Assembly: GCA_019055375.1 (NCBI GenBank)
Contig: JAHQIW010004262.1
Location: 62,001 to 126,000, forward strand
Origin: Parelaphostrongylus tenuis
Lineage: Eukaryota > Nematoda > Chromadorea > Rhabditida > Metastrongylidae
DNA length: 64,000 bases
Direction: 5' to 3'
Position numbers and translations under genes: made by a program. Positions 1-12,140 of the stretch are shown here, one piece after another. The first letter of the stretch is position 1. Each line of letters opens with the position of its first letter. The notes beneath the pieces are model-generated. The model saw only the letters and a program-made list of their open reading frames with translations, was not told where the DNA came from and did no database searches.

Positions 1-889
1 GAAGCATTGGATAGTGACGAAAGTAGGGATGGCTTAGTCTGCACGCATTATACCCCCAATCAAGAGTACAAACGAATGAATATAAACCGACGAAGTGATA
101 GTAATCAGTGTATCCTCACATCAACCAGAGTCGCAGAGAACAGTGAGATAACAAGGAAAATCGATTGAGCAGGAGTCGTGTAAAACTATGTCGACAAGAA
201 GTATTTGGTAAGAACCCGTTATCACTCTGCTTGTAGGCATGCGCGCATCCATGTTCCTCAATGAGTAACCAAATGAACGAAGAAGTGAGCAAAAAACTAT
301 TACAACGGAGCAGTTCGCTCCTCAACAAGGAACTCAATGAACGAAGTAGTGATCAAGAAAAAACGTGTAGAAGAAACGGTTCAATTACTATGTGGACTCA
401 ATTGGACTACAATGCAATGTAATGTAAAGCTGATAAGCAATCACGACGATCTTGACGACAAATAATAACGTGAAGAGAAGCGATAGACGAACCGCTCACT
501 GTCGCCGCTCGCCGCCCGATTCGAATAACGGCCCAGTAACCGGAGGTTGTGTCGACCGGGCGTTCCCTTCCGCCACATCAATTACCGCACATTGCTCGAC
601 TATGTCGACGTGGCCATCCGTTTGTTACCGACATGATCGATTAGAGATCGACTTTGTCGACAATAATCACCAATACGATCATTATTATGCAATGGTCAAA
701 GTCTGAATGCCTTACTTTCAGAAAGAACGAGGCTAGCGATTGAAGGATTCGACGAATATACACCTGACAAAATTGAGTGGTGAGCAAAAATGCGACCACG
801 GATGGGAGTCTAACTCGTGTCAATGACACTTCGAAAAATGCAGTAAAAAACACTAGAAATTTCGAGTATTATCTATCACAATAACTGTT
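1..889. other. No gene recognised
   Basis: Both strands carry only short open frames without family motifs, splice-linked partners or a signal peptide. I recognise no repeat family here until the tRNA-like element that starts near position 890. Confidence 0.5.
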
Positions 890-1101
890 AGTCCAGTTGG
901 GTTTATAAGGCGAAACCGTATACCCGACCAAACCTGTTAAAGGTTGGTGGCTGACAGCTAACATAGAGATGCTGAAGAATGAGTGGTGATGCGAATGTAC
1001 CTCTGTGGTGTAGTGGTAGATTTCGTCCCTGGTATGAACGAAACAAAGAATTTACTTCCTCCTGAGGTTGTACTTTTGTTTACCACTTAATTCGCTTAGG
1101 T
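890..1101 (+). repeat. tRNA-derived short repeat, family 2
   Basis: A stretch containing TGGGTTTATAAGGCGAAACC and GGTTGGTGGCTGACAGCTAA is followed by a tRNA A-box-like TGGTGTAGTGGTAG. The same order of segments occurs inverted at 37386-37590, where an intact B box (GGGTTCGATTC) is also visible. In this copy the B-box end is eroded. The structure, a tRNA-like head joined to an unrelated body, is that of a SINE. Confidence 0.55.
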
Positions 1102-1264
1102 GTATATGAAGCATCATAACAGTGCGAAAAATGCAGTAAAAACAGTAGAAATTTGGAGTTGATGAAGTCAGTTCTGGACTAGTTGCGCTTCTTAGATTTC
1201 CCCTGCGCAGGTACTGCTACTTCAAGACGCAAAAAGATGATGACCAGATGAAGCAATACCAGAG

Positions 1265-1700
1265 TTATACAGAAGATGTGATACCGTGGTCTATACCTGA
1301 TTCTCTAAGTGGGGAGCCGACTTTGCAATGTGAGGTCGGGCGCTTTCCCTGGTGAACGGCGATGTTGATTTGTTTGGATGCTGCTATTGCAATGTTGTGT
1401 TCAGCGCTCAAGGATGTTCCCCATAGACGCCGCACTGATTGTCTGCATGTATCCGGGTTGTTCACAAACAGTATGCTTTACCAGCCAGAAATCGGGCATA
1501 ATCAAAAGCATTATCTTTTGAGCATGAGACCTGGGCCTTCGCTGGGATGGCAAATTTTTGTGGCAAGGCAGCTCGTAGGTGTGACGCTTGCTGTTTTCGT
1601 AGTAGATCCAGAACTTATCTTCAACACTGATAGAATTGACGAAGTCCTGCTCGTCCAATAGTGGCAGAACACATTTGTGGATGATCATGCGTGATCAGAG
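1265..1700 (-). mobile_element. Decayed mariner-family transposase fragment
   Basis: On the minus strand the reading frame near 1688-1450 contains DKFWIYYENSKRH followed by HAQKIMLLIMPDFW. This matches the central part of mariner transposases, where an aspartate motif of the form (V/T)xDExW(I/V)YYEN is followed by a K(I/V)MLxxWWD motif. Further downstream a second frame gives a weak match to the DNARPHT block. The acidic DE is altered to EDK, the WWD tryptophans are lost, and several stops and frameshifts break the frame. No terminal repeats were found. This is an old, inactive copy; family assignment is by eye. Confidence 0.5.
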
Positions 1701-2063
1701 ACACGTAATAATCGAGACTTAACGAGTGATTGATTAATTGCTATCAGATGCAGCGCATCATCAGTCCTGACAGACTATCCTTGCCCTATGATTTCCAACT
1801 ACTATGATGAAAATCTGTGCGTTATACTAGTGGAAATATATGGGAACTGAAGGATTTATGTCGTGATATTTGAGTTACACAAGGATAGCATAATTGATTA
1901 TTTGACGACTCATATATTCCTAGTACTGAGTAGAGGCGATATCCTCCTGATATAAGAAATGGACACAGAACCACAGCCCTACCTTGGAAGCAGCTGAATG
2001 CGCTGCTCGCTAGAACAGTCGATTCATCTGCATAATATATTGGGTTATATTGGATGAAACAAG

Positions 2064-2262
2064 CGCATGTGGCGCAATGGGTAGAGGTGCTCCGCGTCAC
2101 AAACAAGGCCAGTGGTTAGATCTGGCCCTTATGACTCACCAAACCATACATCTTTATGGTGCCTATAAATTGGTGTCAGACTGTTCGCAGACTTGCCTGA
2201 GAGGATAACCCTTTGAGATTGAAAGATAGGCTGCGTCACGGAGTCGCCTGCGCGACACTTGA
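2064..2262 (+). repeat. tRNA-derived short repeat, family 1
   Basis: It begins with GCGCATGTGGCGCAATGGGT, an A-box-like tRNA head, followed by GACTCACCAAACCATAC and a body shared with the copies at 33297-33515 and, inverted, 2762-2962, 26230-26400 and 47835-48113. The best-preserved copy (47835-48113) has a perfect 7-bp acceptor-like stem and a GGTTCGATC B box; here the B box is degraded. Confidence 0.6.
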
Positions 2263-2761
2263 GGGGAGGGGGGGGGCGTCTTTGTTTCTGTGCGGGATGT
2301 CATGCTGTCTGCGTCTTAATTCCCTCGAACGCCTTTATTCCTATGATACGAGACGCTACTGTTACAGTAGTTGATTGAAACAGTGAGAAAGTTAAGAGTG
2401 AGAAAGAAGGCAGAGGTAAGCACGATCAGGTTATGGACAACCAGTTCCTTGGAAGCACCCAGCTGCTTCAAGTCATCGAAAATGTAAATATTATGCGAAA
2501 ACAGTTGCAAAACAACGGTTTTCTTTGGTAAAAATCTTCAACAACATCGCTCGAGATTGTTTGGATTAGTCTTAACTACGAACATTTTTTATTGCTGCAA
2601 TCTTTGTCATTTCGTGTGCACTACTTACTCCTTTTACTCCACTGTGCTCTCGAAATGACTTCCTGTATTTCGTCCAGTTCTCGCCTCTAGGAATAACTTC
2701 GATGAGAGCACTTGTAGGCGATTTTAAAAAGCCCATCAGTACATGTCCATCGCTTCCTCCT
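2263..2761. other. No gene recognised
   Basis: Non-coding in appearance. It opens with a guanine-rich run near 2265-2277 and otherwise holds only short frames with no recognisable motif. Confidence 0.5.
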
Positions 2762-2962
2762 CCCTGAGGGATGCGTCAACATCTTCCCTTCACAATGACC
2801 TGCGGTAAAACTCCCGATGTATGTAAGTCAGTGCTCCTATTTCTTCAGACAAGTCCATTACCATTTCAAACCTCGGAGGGATAGGCGCTTTGATAAGCAA
2901 TGAGCGCGAGATTGAATCATCGACCTTGTATGCACATAGAGCACTTGCACGTTACGAAAGTC
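2762..2962 (-). repeat. tRNA-derived short repeat, family 1 (inverted copy)
   Basis: Read on the minus strand this is a head-to-tail copy of the family 1 element: a tRNA-like portion (GAGCGCGAGATTGAATCATC on the plus strand, the complement of a B box) and then the shared body ending in the plus-strand CCCTGAGGGATGCG. It lies about 500 bases from an oppositely oriented copy at 2064-2262. Confidence 0.6.
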
Positions 2963-3879
2963 TATTCAGTCATCAGGCTTATCACTTTATCACTTTAATT
3001 TGATTTATTGCAATGAATAATGAACACCCAGGTAATTTACCGGTTTATTCCTAAAAGCAATGCTATGATGACAATTGGTCAAATAAAAATGTTTACTCTA
3101 TTTATCTGATCTCAAGCCAAACACTTGTTTCACGACAAAATTTATCCAAATAACTGTGCATGCGACGGCTTTATCTTCTTGAGAACCTGGAAAGAACAGG
3201 ATGCTCACAGTCCATGAGACACACCTCCATTACTCTATTACGAAAAAAAATCACCAAACCTAGACTTTAATGGCATCCCACACAGAAAGCAGCTTTCAAT
3301 ATACTCTTTACTTCCCTTAAGCCTTTCACGGAGTTGTTTAATTGTAGACCTCTGGACAGAGATTACATGAACTGGTAATGCACTTCCTCGTAGAAGCAAA
3401 AGTTTTATATAGTGCATCAAATCACGTGTGATTACGAGGCATCCTTTTCTGCGGTCCATGATTGGTTCGGCGATATTACTCCAAGACGATTTTAAAAACC
3501 TTCCCGGCTGATATTATATGTTCGTGTACTAGGATGGTAACTCTTACACGAAACTTCACTCCGTTCTGTGCAAACGGACTTTTTTAAAAGCGTTGAATAT
3601 GCTGGAGACTGATTTGTTGTTGATGTAAATGGGATCTAGGTTTGATGATTTTTCTATGAAATAACGGACGTGTTTGACTATCGGCGTTGTGGACAACCTG
3701 TTCTTCCGAGGCTCTAAAAAAGGCAATAGCGCCAAAACGTTAGCTGTTTGAATGGATTATATCACAAAAATTTTGTGCTAGGCTAAAAATAAAATTTACA
3801 TGAATCCGTTAAAGAAATCGAAGTTGATAGATAGTTGGTTAAGAGAAAATCCTTGTATTAGACACAACGTAGTTCTGTT
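2963..3879. other. Downstream flank of copy A, no gene recognised
   Basis: This is the 3' flank of the intact secreted-protein gene on the minus strand. Several short minus-strand frames exist (for example 3238-3459) but show no motif, signal peptide or splice context. I see no clear poly(A) signal for copy A here. Confidence 0.45.
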
Positions 3880-5337
3880 TCAATTTCCGCCGACAGTGGC
3901 TGATGCCGAGAGAAAGTGTGATCTAAGTGGACCAGATGCTAACATTCGAATCGCTCTGTCTACTACACTTTGCCACATCGCTTTCGACCAACTCGACATG
4001 ATGATGTTTGTGGTCTACACACATTTTTTCTTTAAAAAGCAAATTTGTATAGAAAAGAATTATATTCAAACCGAGAGAGTTCCTGAAAATGACGTGTATT
4101 TGACAGGAACGGAAGTTACTGTCGTCATGGCCGGATTATCACACTTCGCATCGGGGTCCTTTTTATGAGTGCAAATTCCCGTCACCGTGTTGCTGATGAC
4201 AATGCACTTTGGTTCATTCTGCTTCACTGCAAATAGTGAGACTGGGAAAAACACTTTCTTCTATAGCAACAGAAATTCTGAGTAAGGCTAATAACAGTTT
4301 TCCGCGTCAGTTATATTTGATACTCCAAAACATTTTTAACCGTTACCCGGCACTTGCGTACCACATCATTTCTACGAAAAGATTCGAAGAGTTAGAATTA
4401 TTATGCTTGCCAAGACTAATTTCAGATCGTTTTCTTGTTACTTTGTGGTAAATTCATGATTTTTTCGAACAGTAACAAGAATAATTTTCCCTTTTCTATA
4501 TATGTTGCATTTATCTGGACAAACTTTCGAATGTATTTCGAACATTGGTGACCCACCAGTATCCATTAGACTAAGCGCAACCCTCGGACAATTCATTGGT
4601 CCATAAGTCATTTTAACTTCAAGTTGATTCAGAATGGCCGAGATGACAGCATCAGGCAATAGTGCACTACGTGCTTGTCTTTCGAGAACGTCGAAGACCT
4701 GAGGAGCAAATTTTTTCCTGTTAGTTGGTAAAATTTGCTTTCGAAAGTTTTCGACCAAATTATGCCAAGCTATGCGGGTAATGGGGAGTTATTAGAAATT
4801 CGGAGCGCTCACAAATAAAAGACACAGCACTCAGAATGTAGACTTGCAAGCTCACTGTTTGCATTACAAGACGTGATACAAATGTCTGAGCACCTCCCTC
4901 GCTAGATGCAATGCCAGGGACTTGGGCCTGGACGTCGGGTGCGGAAGAGTAAACCATGGCAACAGGCAAAGTGAAGCCGGTGACGTTGAACGTTCTGGTG
5001 CTTGCTGAAACGAATTTTCTTACTTTTTCTGTAAGTACATACTTACTTAAGCGCTAATTGAAATGTTTTTTTAGTTAATTTTTCACTTTTATTTTGAAAT
5101 TCTAAATCGTTTATTATAATGATCGGATTAAAGCAGCTCTTGAGTGCTGATGACATTTGAGAAATATTCATTATAGGTCGAGTAGAGAAAGTTATATGCT
5201 CAACTGGAAATAATTACTAGTACAAAAGTGCTCTTCTGTTCACTACCTTGACCCATAGGGATCACTCCACATCCCAGCACTGCCGATATTGCAGTCAACA
5301 GTAGAATTATGAAGGGATTTATCGGAAGTCTTGGCAT
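3880..5337 (-). CDS. Intact five-exon secreted protein gene (family copy A)
   Basis: I do not recognise a named family. Exons on the minus strand: 5247-5337, 4856-5004, 4557-4698, 4072-4226, 3880-4014, with introns of 242, 157, 330 and 57 bases, all GT-AG. They join to 672 bases, giving 223 residues plus stop. Residues 1-22 are a hydrophobic signal peptide (MPRLPINPFIILLLTAIS...), so the product should enter the secretory pathway. Five cysteines lie at about 23, 117, 135, 146 and 156; the five positions are kept in copies D and F. Exon 3 has a VFDVLE...LLPDAVIS block, exon 4 CIV..NTVTGIC, and exon 5 a conserved TTNIIM..WS..MWQSV tail. The start ATG directly precedes the hydrophobic core, as in the other copies. 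Exon 4 runs into an in-frame TGA just inside intron 4. An alternative acceptor for exon 4 lies at 4241. Function unknown. Confidence 0.85.
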
Positions 5338-7856
5338 ATTTGTCAAGAATTTTTTCGTTGTCTAAATGTCTGATTAGTTATTGTAGATCCAGATGAAAAC
5401 AATTTTTCACTTTTTTATCGAAATCGACCACAAGAAAACTGTCGACGTAGAAGCTGGTTGAGTTTCCCAGAAGCCTGAGGAGTTTTCAATAGCCTATTTT
5501 GAAAAAATTTTGAACAATTTATGTGACTGATTCTTGCATTGCGAAGCTTACTGGAGTAGGATAGTAAAGTTAAAGTTGAAGTTAATGTATGTCAAATCTT
5601 GAATGACAACGAGCTCCACGGAAAAGATCACTTGAACGAAATTTTCAGTGAATACACAAATTCTCATCTGACACTTCTCAGATTCGTTACCGCCTTCTCA
5701 TTTATGATGAAATAATATAAGATATCTGCTTTTCCAAAAATCGAACATTCATAATCGACAAAAGCCGAGTTAACAACTATAATCCTGAGAGGATGTCTGC
5801 TTGAGAAGATATTGATTGGTAATGACGAAGCACTGATTTGTTACACTTTTTTCAATAGTTTTTATAACAGATTTCCAACAAATAAGTCTCATTGCGACTT
5901 CGTGTCTGTTAACTCTGATCCAGTGCACTTAACAAATGATGGAAGACCCGACGTCACTCAAAATGAGAACTTGTACAGATTTCTCTGAAGGACTCAAAGA
6001 TGGAAAATAAAATGGTACCAAATATCTACCGGTATAAGTAAAGATAGTAGCAGATAGAACAGCTTCATCAACACATTAACGCATTAAATTTTATCGTGAT
6101 ACACAAGAATCGTACACTTCATAGATTTGGCACTGTATCAAAATAAAAAGCAATATCATTTTTCAAAAACCCGACTCACGTGAAGCTGAGCAGAGATTTA
6201 CTCATCTATTCAAAGTTTCATGTCTTTGATAAAGGTGGATGTTTATGGAACGTTGTCATAATCTCGCAATTTCTCCACGATGCGCAGGCAAAATATTTGT
6301 TATTGTACTATTCATATAGCAAAGTGTTCTTTTATTTGTGTAAAGCTTGAAAAATCCAAAATATTGTTCCTTGTGACAAGTACTCCATTTGAATCACTCT
6401 GTATTTCAAGCTTCTGAAATAGTACGAAGACGAACCCAGTGTGACAACCATCAATTTCACTTCTTTAAGTATTGAGGAGGTGTGGTCGTCTTGATAAATC
6501 TCCATATTGATTCCATGTGATTCAATTTACCTTCCGGTGAGGAAAGCTACTTTGTTTAGGGAATGTTACCTTTAGAGCAAAGCTTGCATGTATTTGAAGG
6601 CTTTTCTACAATGGTGATCTGAAGAGATTACTGCTTTTTCAATCAAAATAGAGAACTCGGCGTCATTTGTTTTCCCGACTATTTAACGTTAGAAATCCTA
6701 CTCAGTAGTAGCAGTGTACCGTTCATTTGTACATCATTAGTGTGACATTTAAATGGCAGAAATACTTTTTAATTGGCATGTAGAGGGTATACCTCTGAAA
6801 GTCTTCCACGTCACAAGTTAGGAGTTGTAACTGTAATTTCTTTGAGTCTAAATGTGAGTAACATGCATTTGCCGTTGGAGAAAGGTAAGTTTCACATAGA
6901 TTTCAGTATGTTAGCAAGGATTGTCCGACTCGGAACGTACTTTTGCTGTTTCGCAAAAGACAAATTGAAAGCGCCGTTAGTGGTGTAAAAAAACACCTTC
7001 GTTACGAGTTTTTTTTTCTTAAATAAAATGCATAATGGAGCCGTTTAACTAATACTGTTACGTAGCATATGTTTCGCTTCGAGTGTTTTTTTAAGACCAC
7101 AGCTGAAATTTTAAAAAGTAAAATTACATTTTTGAGACACACATGTCATGTGGTCTGTTAAGATGGTCTGACTTATAGAGCCCGATACACGTGTTTCGAC
7201 CTTGCGGTCTCGCCATTCCGGCAGTGTTTTTGTAGCAGTTCCATGCTCTAGCAAATACGTGATGTAGCAGCGCTGCTTTAAAGGAATTTAATTTATTAAC
7301 AATTCCGTCTTGTAGTACTTCCGTGTTGTTTTGCAGCACAGCTGAGCGAAGAACGAGACCTGTACATAACTTTCCCTGCGCTTTGTGTAGAAACCGGGCT
7401 GAGTCGAACGAATATCAACCACTAACTCTATGATGCCGTTTATTTAAGGATCATGCTACAGGACTGCTCTGACAATAAAGAGTGCTACCTTGTTTCATAC
7501 AGTAAGCAGTTGCTTCACAATCATTTTACTAATGCGGTACTTCATCTACTTGTTCGCCTCAGTATGACTGCTTAATGGTTGATATTTGAAAAAGAGCACT
7601 TATTTTGGACATTCGATTCCGTCATCGTGGCTCCAATAAAGGTGAAACTGTCGAAATATTAACCATCTAAAATCCAAAACCTTGGGAAGTGACAAGTTTA
7701 AAACGAGCATAACAGGTGGTGCAGATGGCATAGTATTTGAAGACTGGTTGTATACATGAAAAAAGAAAGATTCTTCAAAAAGGTGAATGTTAGAATAAAC
7801 CGTTGCTTTTCCATAGCACTTCTTAGAAAAAAAATCCAATATTAGATTGAGAGAGG
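5338..7856. other. Upstream flank of copy A, no gene recognised
   Basis: AT-rich sequence with only short frames. An open frame at 6773-6988 (71 codons, plus) lacks any motif or splice partner. This stretch should hold the promoter of copy A, which lies immediately to its left on the minus strand, but I see no specific site I can defend. Confidence 0.4.
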
Positions 7857-8218
7857 AAGTTCTGAGAAAATGCTTTTAGCTTTTTTGGGTGTCGCCAATC
7901 TCTGTTTTTTGGGCTCATTTGAAAGCCCGTCTTTTCCCACGTTGATTGATGTATAATTTATCTGCTTATTTCAAGACAGAGCTTAACAAGAGAGGAAATT
8001 AGGTTGTTGATGATGTACAAATGGCTATTGGGTTCAAATGAACGGTGGCAAGTGAACGCATCAATCTGGCTTGGAGTCTGCTTGTCAACTCTATCTTGAA
8101 ATAAGTAGATAAATTATACATCATTAAACGCAGAAGAAGACAGTCCTTCAAATGAGCCCAAAAACACAAAAAATGAGTACGGTACACTAGAAAAGCTACA
8201 CGCATTTTCTAAGAACTT
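7857..8218. mobile_element. Hairpin (foldback) MITE-like element
   Basis: The two ends are inverted repeats: AAGTTCTGAGAAAATGC at the left and GCATTTTCTAAGAACTT at the right. The complementarity continues inward, for example GATGTATAATTTATCTGCTT near 7947 against AAGTAGATAAATTATACATC near 8103. The element has no coding capacity, so it would be a non-autonomous DNA transposon. I could not define a target-site duplication. Confidence 0.65.
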
Positions 8219-8654
8219 TTTCCCCAACCTATTAATATTCCGCGGAACAGTTTTTGCTCTTCCAATTGTTTCGTGTCCAAGGTGCACCGACAGAACTAGG
8301 CGCCGTTTTACATAGCTTCAACTAGCACTGCTACACCAACGACTGTTTTTCGAGAAGAAACAAGCTTTTGTATACCAGAAAATACATTATGGTAAATTGA
8401 TCGAAAGGTATGTCGCAATCTGTAGTTCTGAATCCAAGGGATTGGGTGTTTCTAAGGCTCTTGTAAAAAGCGAAGAGCTGCCATGCACGTCCCTCATGTT
8501 TAAGTACTGTGTGCCATCCGTTGATGCTTTGTGAAAAATTTGATATAAAAATGGAAGACATTAGTTTATTAGCACTTGTGCTAATTGCCTAAGCTTTTAA
8601 GTGACGAAACTGTATGTTGCTGTGAACATGACGACACTTCCCAGTTACCACCCT

Positions 8655-11162
8655 ACGATTTCGCTCCTAGCCGTAATCTCGCCACTTTGGATCTGGGTTG
8701 ATACCTGTAGGTCAAGGCAATGAATACAATATTCTTATGGCGGCGTGAGTATTCCCACTGCTACATAAAAGTGTATGAACAGTACTCAGAATGAACATAT
8801 CCCTCTGCGGACGGCTCCATTTGCGGTTGGAGGGCGGCTCGGACTGCAACGAAGAGCGGGTGTCGGCGCTTGCTCCAACGACTAATGTGTTCGGTTTTTC
8901 AGTAAAGTTTATACTTTTCTTCGTAAATAATGGGATTTTTGTGTTAGTAGATAGTGCAATGTTATAGAACAAATTTCAATAAAATTAATTTTAACTAGAA
9001 ATGTCGAAATTGCTTCATTCATAATTCACTCTTTCAAAGGGAAAAGCCAACTGTTAATGAGAAGGCCATATTCAGAGGCTTTATCGAACATTTCTACGAT
9101 GTTTTATTCATACTAATTAGGTTTCAAACTTGTATTAAATTTCTTTCAATTTTCGTACACTTTATTGCCTAAGTTACATAAATATCATACTGGCTGAAAA
9201 ATGGGAAACAACATTTCATTTGGAATGTTGCAGTTCAAATAACAAGTCATTTGAAAAATAAGATACACCCTTCAAATCCACTTAATTACGGCTATTGAAT
9301 ATTTACTAACAATCTAGTGGGACAAGTCTATTTCAGAGAAAATTAAGGGCTTACAATTGCAATCCTTGAAATGAAAATGCATGTGATAGATTTCCTTCCA
9401 AAAGTAAAGATTTTTAAATTTGTTGGACGTTATTCTTTTCATAAATATGTTTACAAAATTTTTCTTAATGATACTTTGAGTTTTTTCAGCAGAAAAGCTC
9501 GTGGGAATCGAAATTTAGCTACATGATCCCAAAATTTCGCTATAAATTAGAAAATTGGGTTGCAATTCCAAAGCGTAATATTCTACCTATTATTGGAACG
9601 CACTGTAAAACTATTTCCATAGAACAAACTTAGTATTAGAATTAGAATTTTTCAAGCTGTAGATCGCCTCCCAAAAATCTCAAGAAGATAGGAGGAACTG
9701 CCCAATAACAGCTAGAAATATGATTTTTTTGCAAGGATGTGGTTTTTTTTTCTTTTGAAAAAGGTGAGATTTTGGGAAGCAGTTAGCGTTAATCTTGCTA
9801 AAATCATTTATATGGGAGTTCTATCTGTGATATTTTACCATCGTTTTTTGTGGTAATGTCCCTCTTAATACAGCCGAATTTGTACTGGAGCACGCACCAC
9901 TCTTAGTAACCGTTCGAAAGGCGCGCCCAGGTGAGAGTCATAATGATCCTCATCGTCCGCAGAGGAGTATGCAATATTCCATCAGTACTTTAGTGCTGCG
10001 GTAAATTGATTCCTTTCATGGAGCGATTTTGACTTGAAATTGGAAAAGAAAAAATTAATTTCAATTAACTATCAGCATTGTGATATAATCTTGATTTCTC
10101 ATTACCAAAGTATGAGATTTTGTTGCAGCAAGCACTAAAAACTCAACCTTCACCGACTTCTCATTGCTTGTTGCAATGGTTCAGTGTACCGCACCTCATA
10201 TACATGCCTGGGTCGCTACCGCTTCAACTAACTTGGGTGGAGCTCACACATTTGTAGAACGTTTTGTAAAGCAAACAGTGAGTTAACACCTTTCGGACTT
10301 AAGACTTTCTGTGGCATATGAAAAAGTAAAAAACGGGTTACAATTTTTTGGTAATATTCCATCCTCCTAGAGCTAACACTACTCGCAATGTCCCACAGAG
10401 TTTGAATGATAGCATTTCACATTAACAAGAAAATTGCTTTCATGGTTTTTGACGTTTTTCAAAACCTAGAATGTAGAGCTCTCCTCCCCGATACTGTAAT
10501 CTCGAGCATTTCGGGTCAACTTGGAGTCAAGATCACGTACGAGTCGGTGTCATACGAAAAAGTTTCTCTCGATCTAGCGAGGGATACGGGCGAGACTTCG
10601 AGTCTATTGAATATCCATTACATAGATTTCTTACATTGTCATGAAGAGGAAGAGAAAAACTTCCAAAAAAACCTCAAGCTAATAGTGAATTTCAAGTAGA
10701 ACTTTCCATTTTCGTTTTTGAACTTGCAGATAGTGAACTCTTAAAATTTTTGTTACCTTTTTGGTATTTTTTTTAATGAAAGAATGTGTCTTTTGAGACT
10801 CATAACTACTTAGATCTAAGGAAAACTAGCTATCAAGTAGCATTATTGTCGACAAAAGAGATCAGACCTTGCATTTTAATATCGAAAAAAACAAGAGGAG
10901 TTTGTGTGACAGCAAACGACAATGTGACAATATCAGATGTTCCGATATACACTTAACTATGTCAAAAACTCTGTCCTTCCGAATTGCATTCTTCTCTGCA
11001 CTACTTTATCTTACAGAGGAAAAATATGTAGACCACAATAATCTTCATAGCGCATTAGTCGAAATGATGTGGCAATGTGGAATGAACAGAGCGGTTCAAA
11101 CGCTAAAAGCGGTTTCATTTGGATCGAACTTTGTGGGATCGGTCACTGCCGGCGGAAGTTGA
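8655..11162 (+). pseudogene. Decayed secreted-protein family copy B
   Basis: The five-exon family is recognisable in order on the plus strand. Exon 1 (about 8655-8735) keeps GGTTGATACCTGTAGGTCAAG but has a 2-base deletion and its donor GT has become GC. Exon 2 (10129-10277) is 149 bases, the family length, and open; it ends in GTGAGT. Exon 3 (10445-10589) encodes VFDVFQN...LLPDTVISSI...VKITYES, but the acceptor AG has become TG and the donor GC. Exon 4 was not found. Exon 5 (11032-11162) has lost 4 bases, so its MMWQ...FGSNFVGS tail is split over two frames. Broken exons, lost splice sites and a missing exon show it is not functional. Confidence 0.75.
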
Positions 11163-12140
11163 GATTAAAATTGCATCTTGCTTGAGACAAATATTTTTGA
11201 CCAATCAATCTATTTTCCAAAATTCCAAAACTTTAGCTTTTTTGGATATTACAGAAACCCTAATGTTCCGCTCAAAACGATGAAACATAGGAATGAGAGA
11301 CAACCTGAGATGTTGTCGCAGTCGACTGGCGTGCATCGAAAAATGTAAGCTGCAGTCTCTACATGGTATACCAGTTTACATGTGTTTAACAGTTTTTTTC
11401 TTCTTTGAGTGCCATATGATGATGAGAACTTAAAGGCGGTGAAAAATGAGATCTCACTGAAAGTGATTCAGAATTCCTCTTTTCTGTCGCTTATTCGTAT
11501 TTCTTTGATATTTCATTATTGAACGAATTCCATTACCAAAGTCAAAACACTTTACCATAAACAACGTGTTCCTGTCATTACTATAGGGTAGGGTTTGAAC
11601 TGTGGCATGAGCCACTAATGAAGAGCGCGATATTTCCGAAACGTACATATGGCTCTTACGTAACAACATCGTTGAGGCTTCAAACATTTTCAGAGGCTAC
11701 ATCAAAATATTTCGTTTCTACAAGAAAACAAACTGGTTTTCTCTGATCTATAGAGTTCAAGACCTATATGCTCGAATACCTGAATCACGCTCTTTATTGA
11801 AACAGATATTGGAATTTTCTATTACACTTATTTAGCGGATTATTTCTTTTCGTCTCTGTAGTCCTCCTCATCTAATTTCTTTGCCTAATAGTGCGCAAAC
11901 AGTGGGAGCATTTGATCAATTTCGAAAAGGAGAAAATTTTCCCATTAAATTTTCATTTGCAGCTTTCTCAGTCATTTTTCTAAAGCAAACACTAATCTGA
12001 AACTTACCACACTGTGCCCTCTGATATAATTTATTCATTTGTAGTGACTGATGAACAACTTGTGTCTGCAGCTCAATATTTAGTGTCTAGCGAATACTGA
12101 TTGGTCAAAAATATTTGTTTCAAACACATCACAGTTCAAT
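11163..12140. other. Intergenic between copies B and C
   Basis: The region between the 3' ends of the convergent pseudogenes B (plus) and C (minus). It ends, next to C, with TTTCAAACACATCACAG, a 3'-flank sequence also seen near 42745, 56910 and 63220. No gene recognised. Confidence 0.45.

Noticed and set aside
3800..4168. A 122-codon plus-strand frame with NIRIALSTTLCHIAFDQL, similar to frames at 49475 and 63245
   Set aside because: These frames are the antisense of exon 5 of the secreted-protein family. The minus strand has splice sites, matching exon lengths and a conserved stop, so the similarity reflects the true gene on the other strand.
11585..11660. Weak similarity to 46682-46750 (both contain a GAxATGTACATATG-like core)
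   Set aside because: Too short and too diverged to define a shared exon or repeat by eye.
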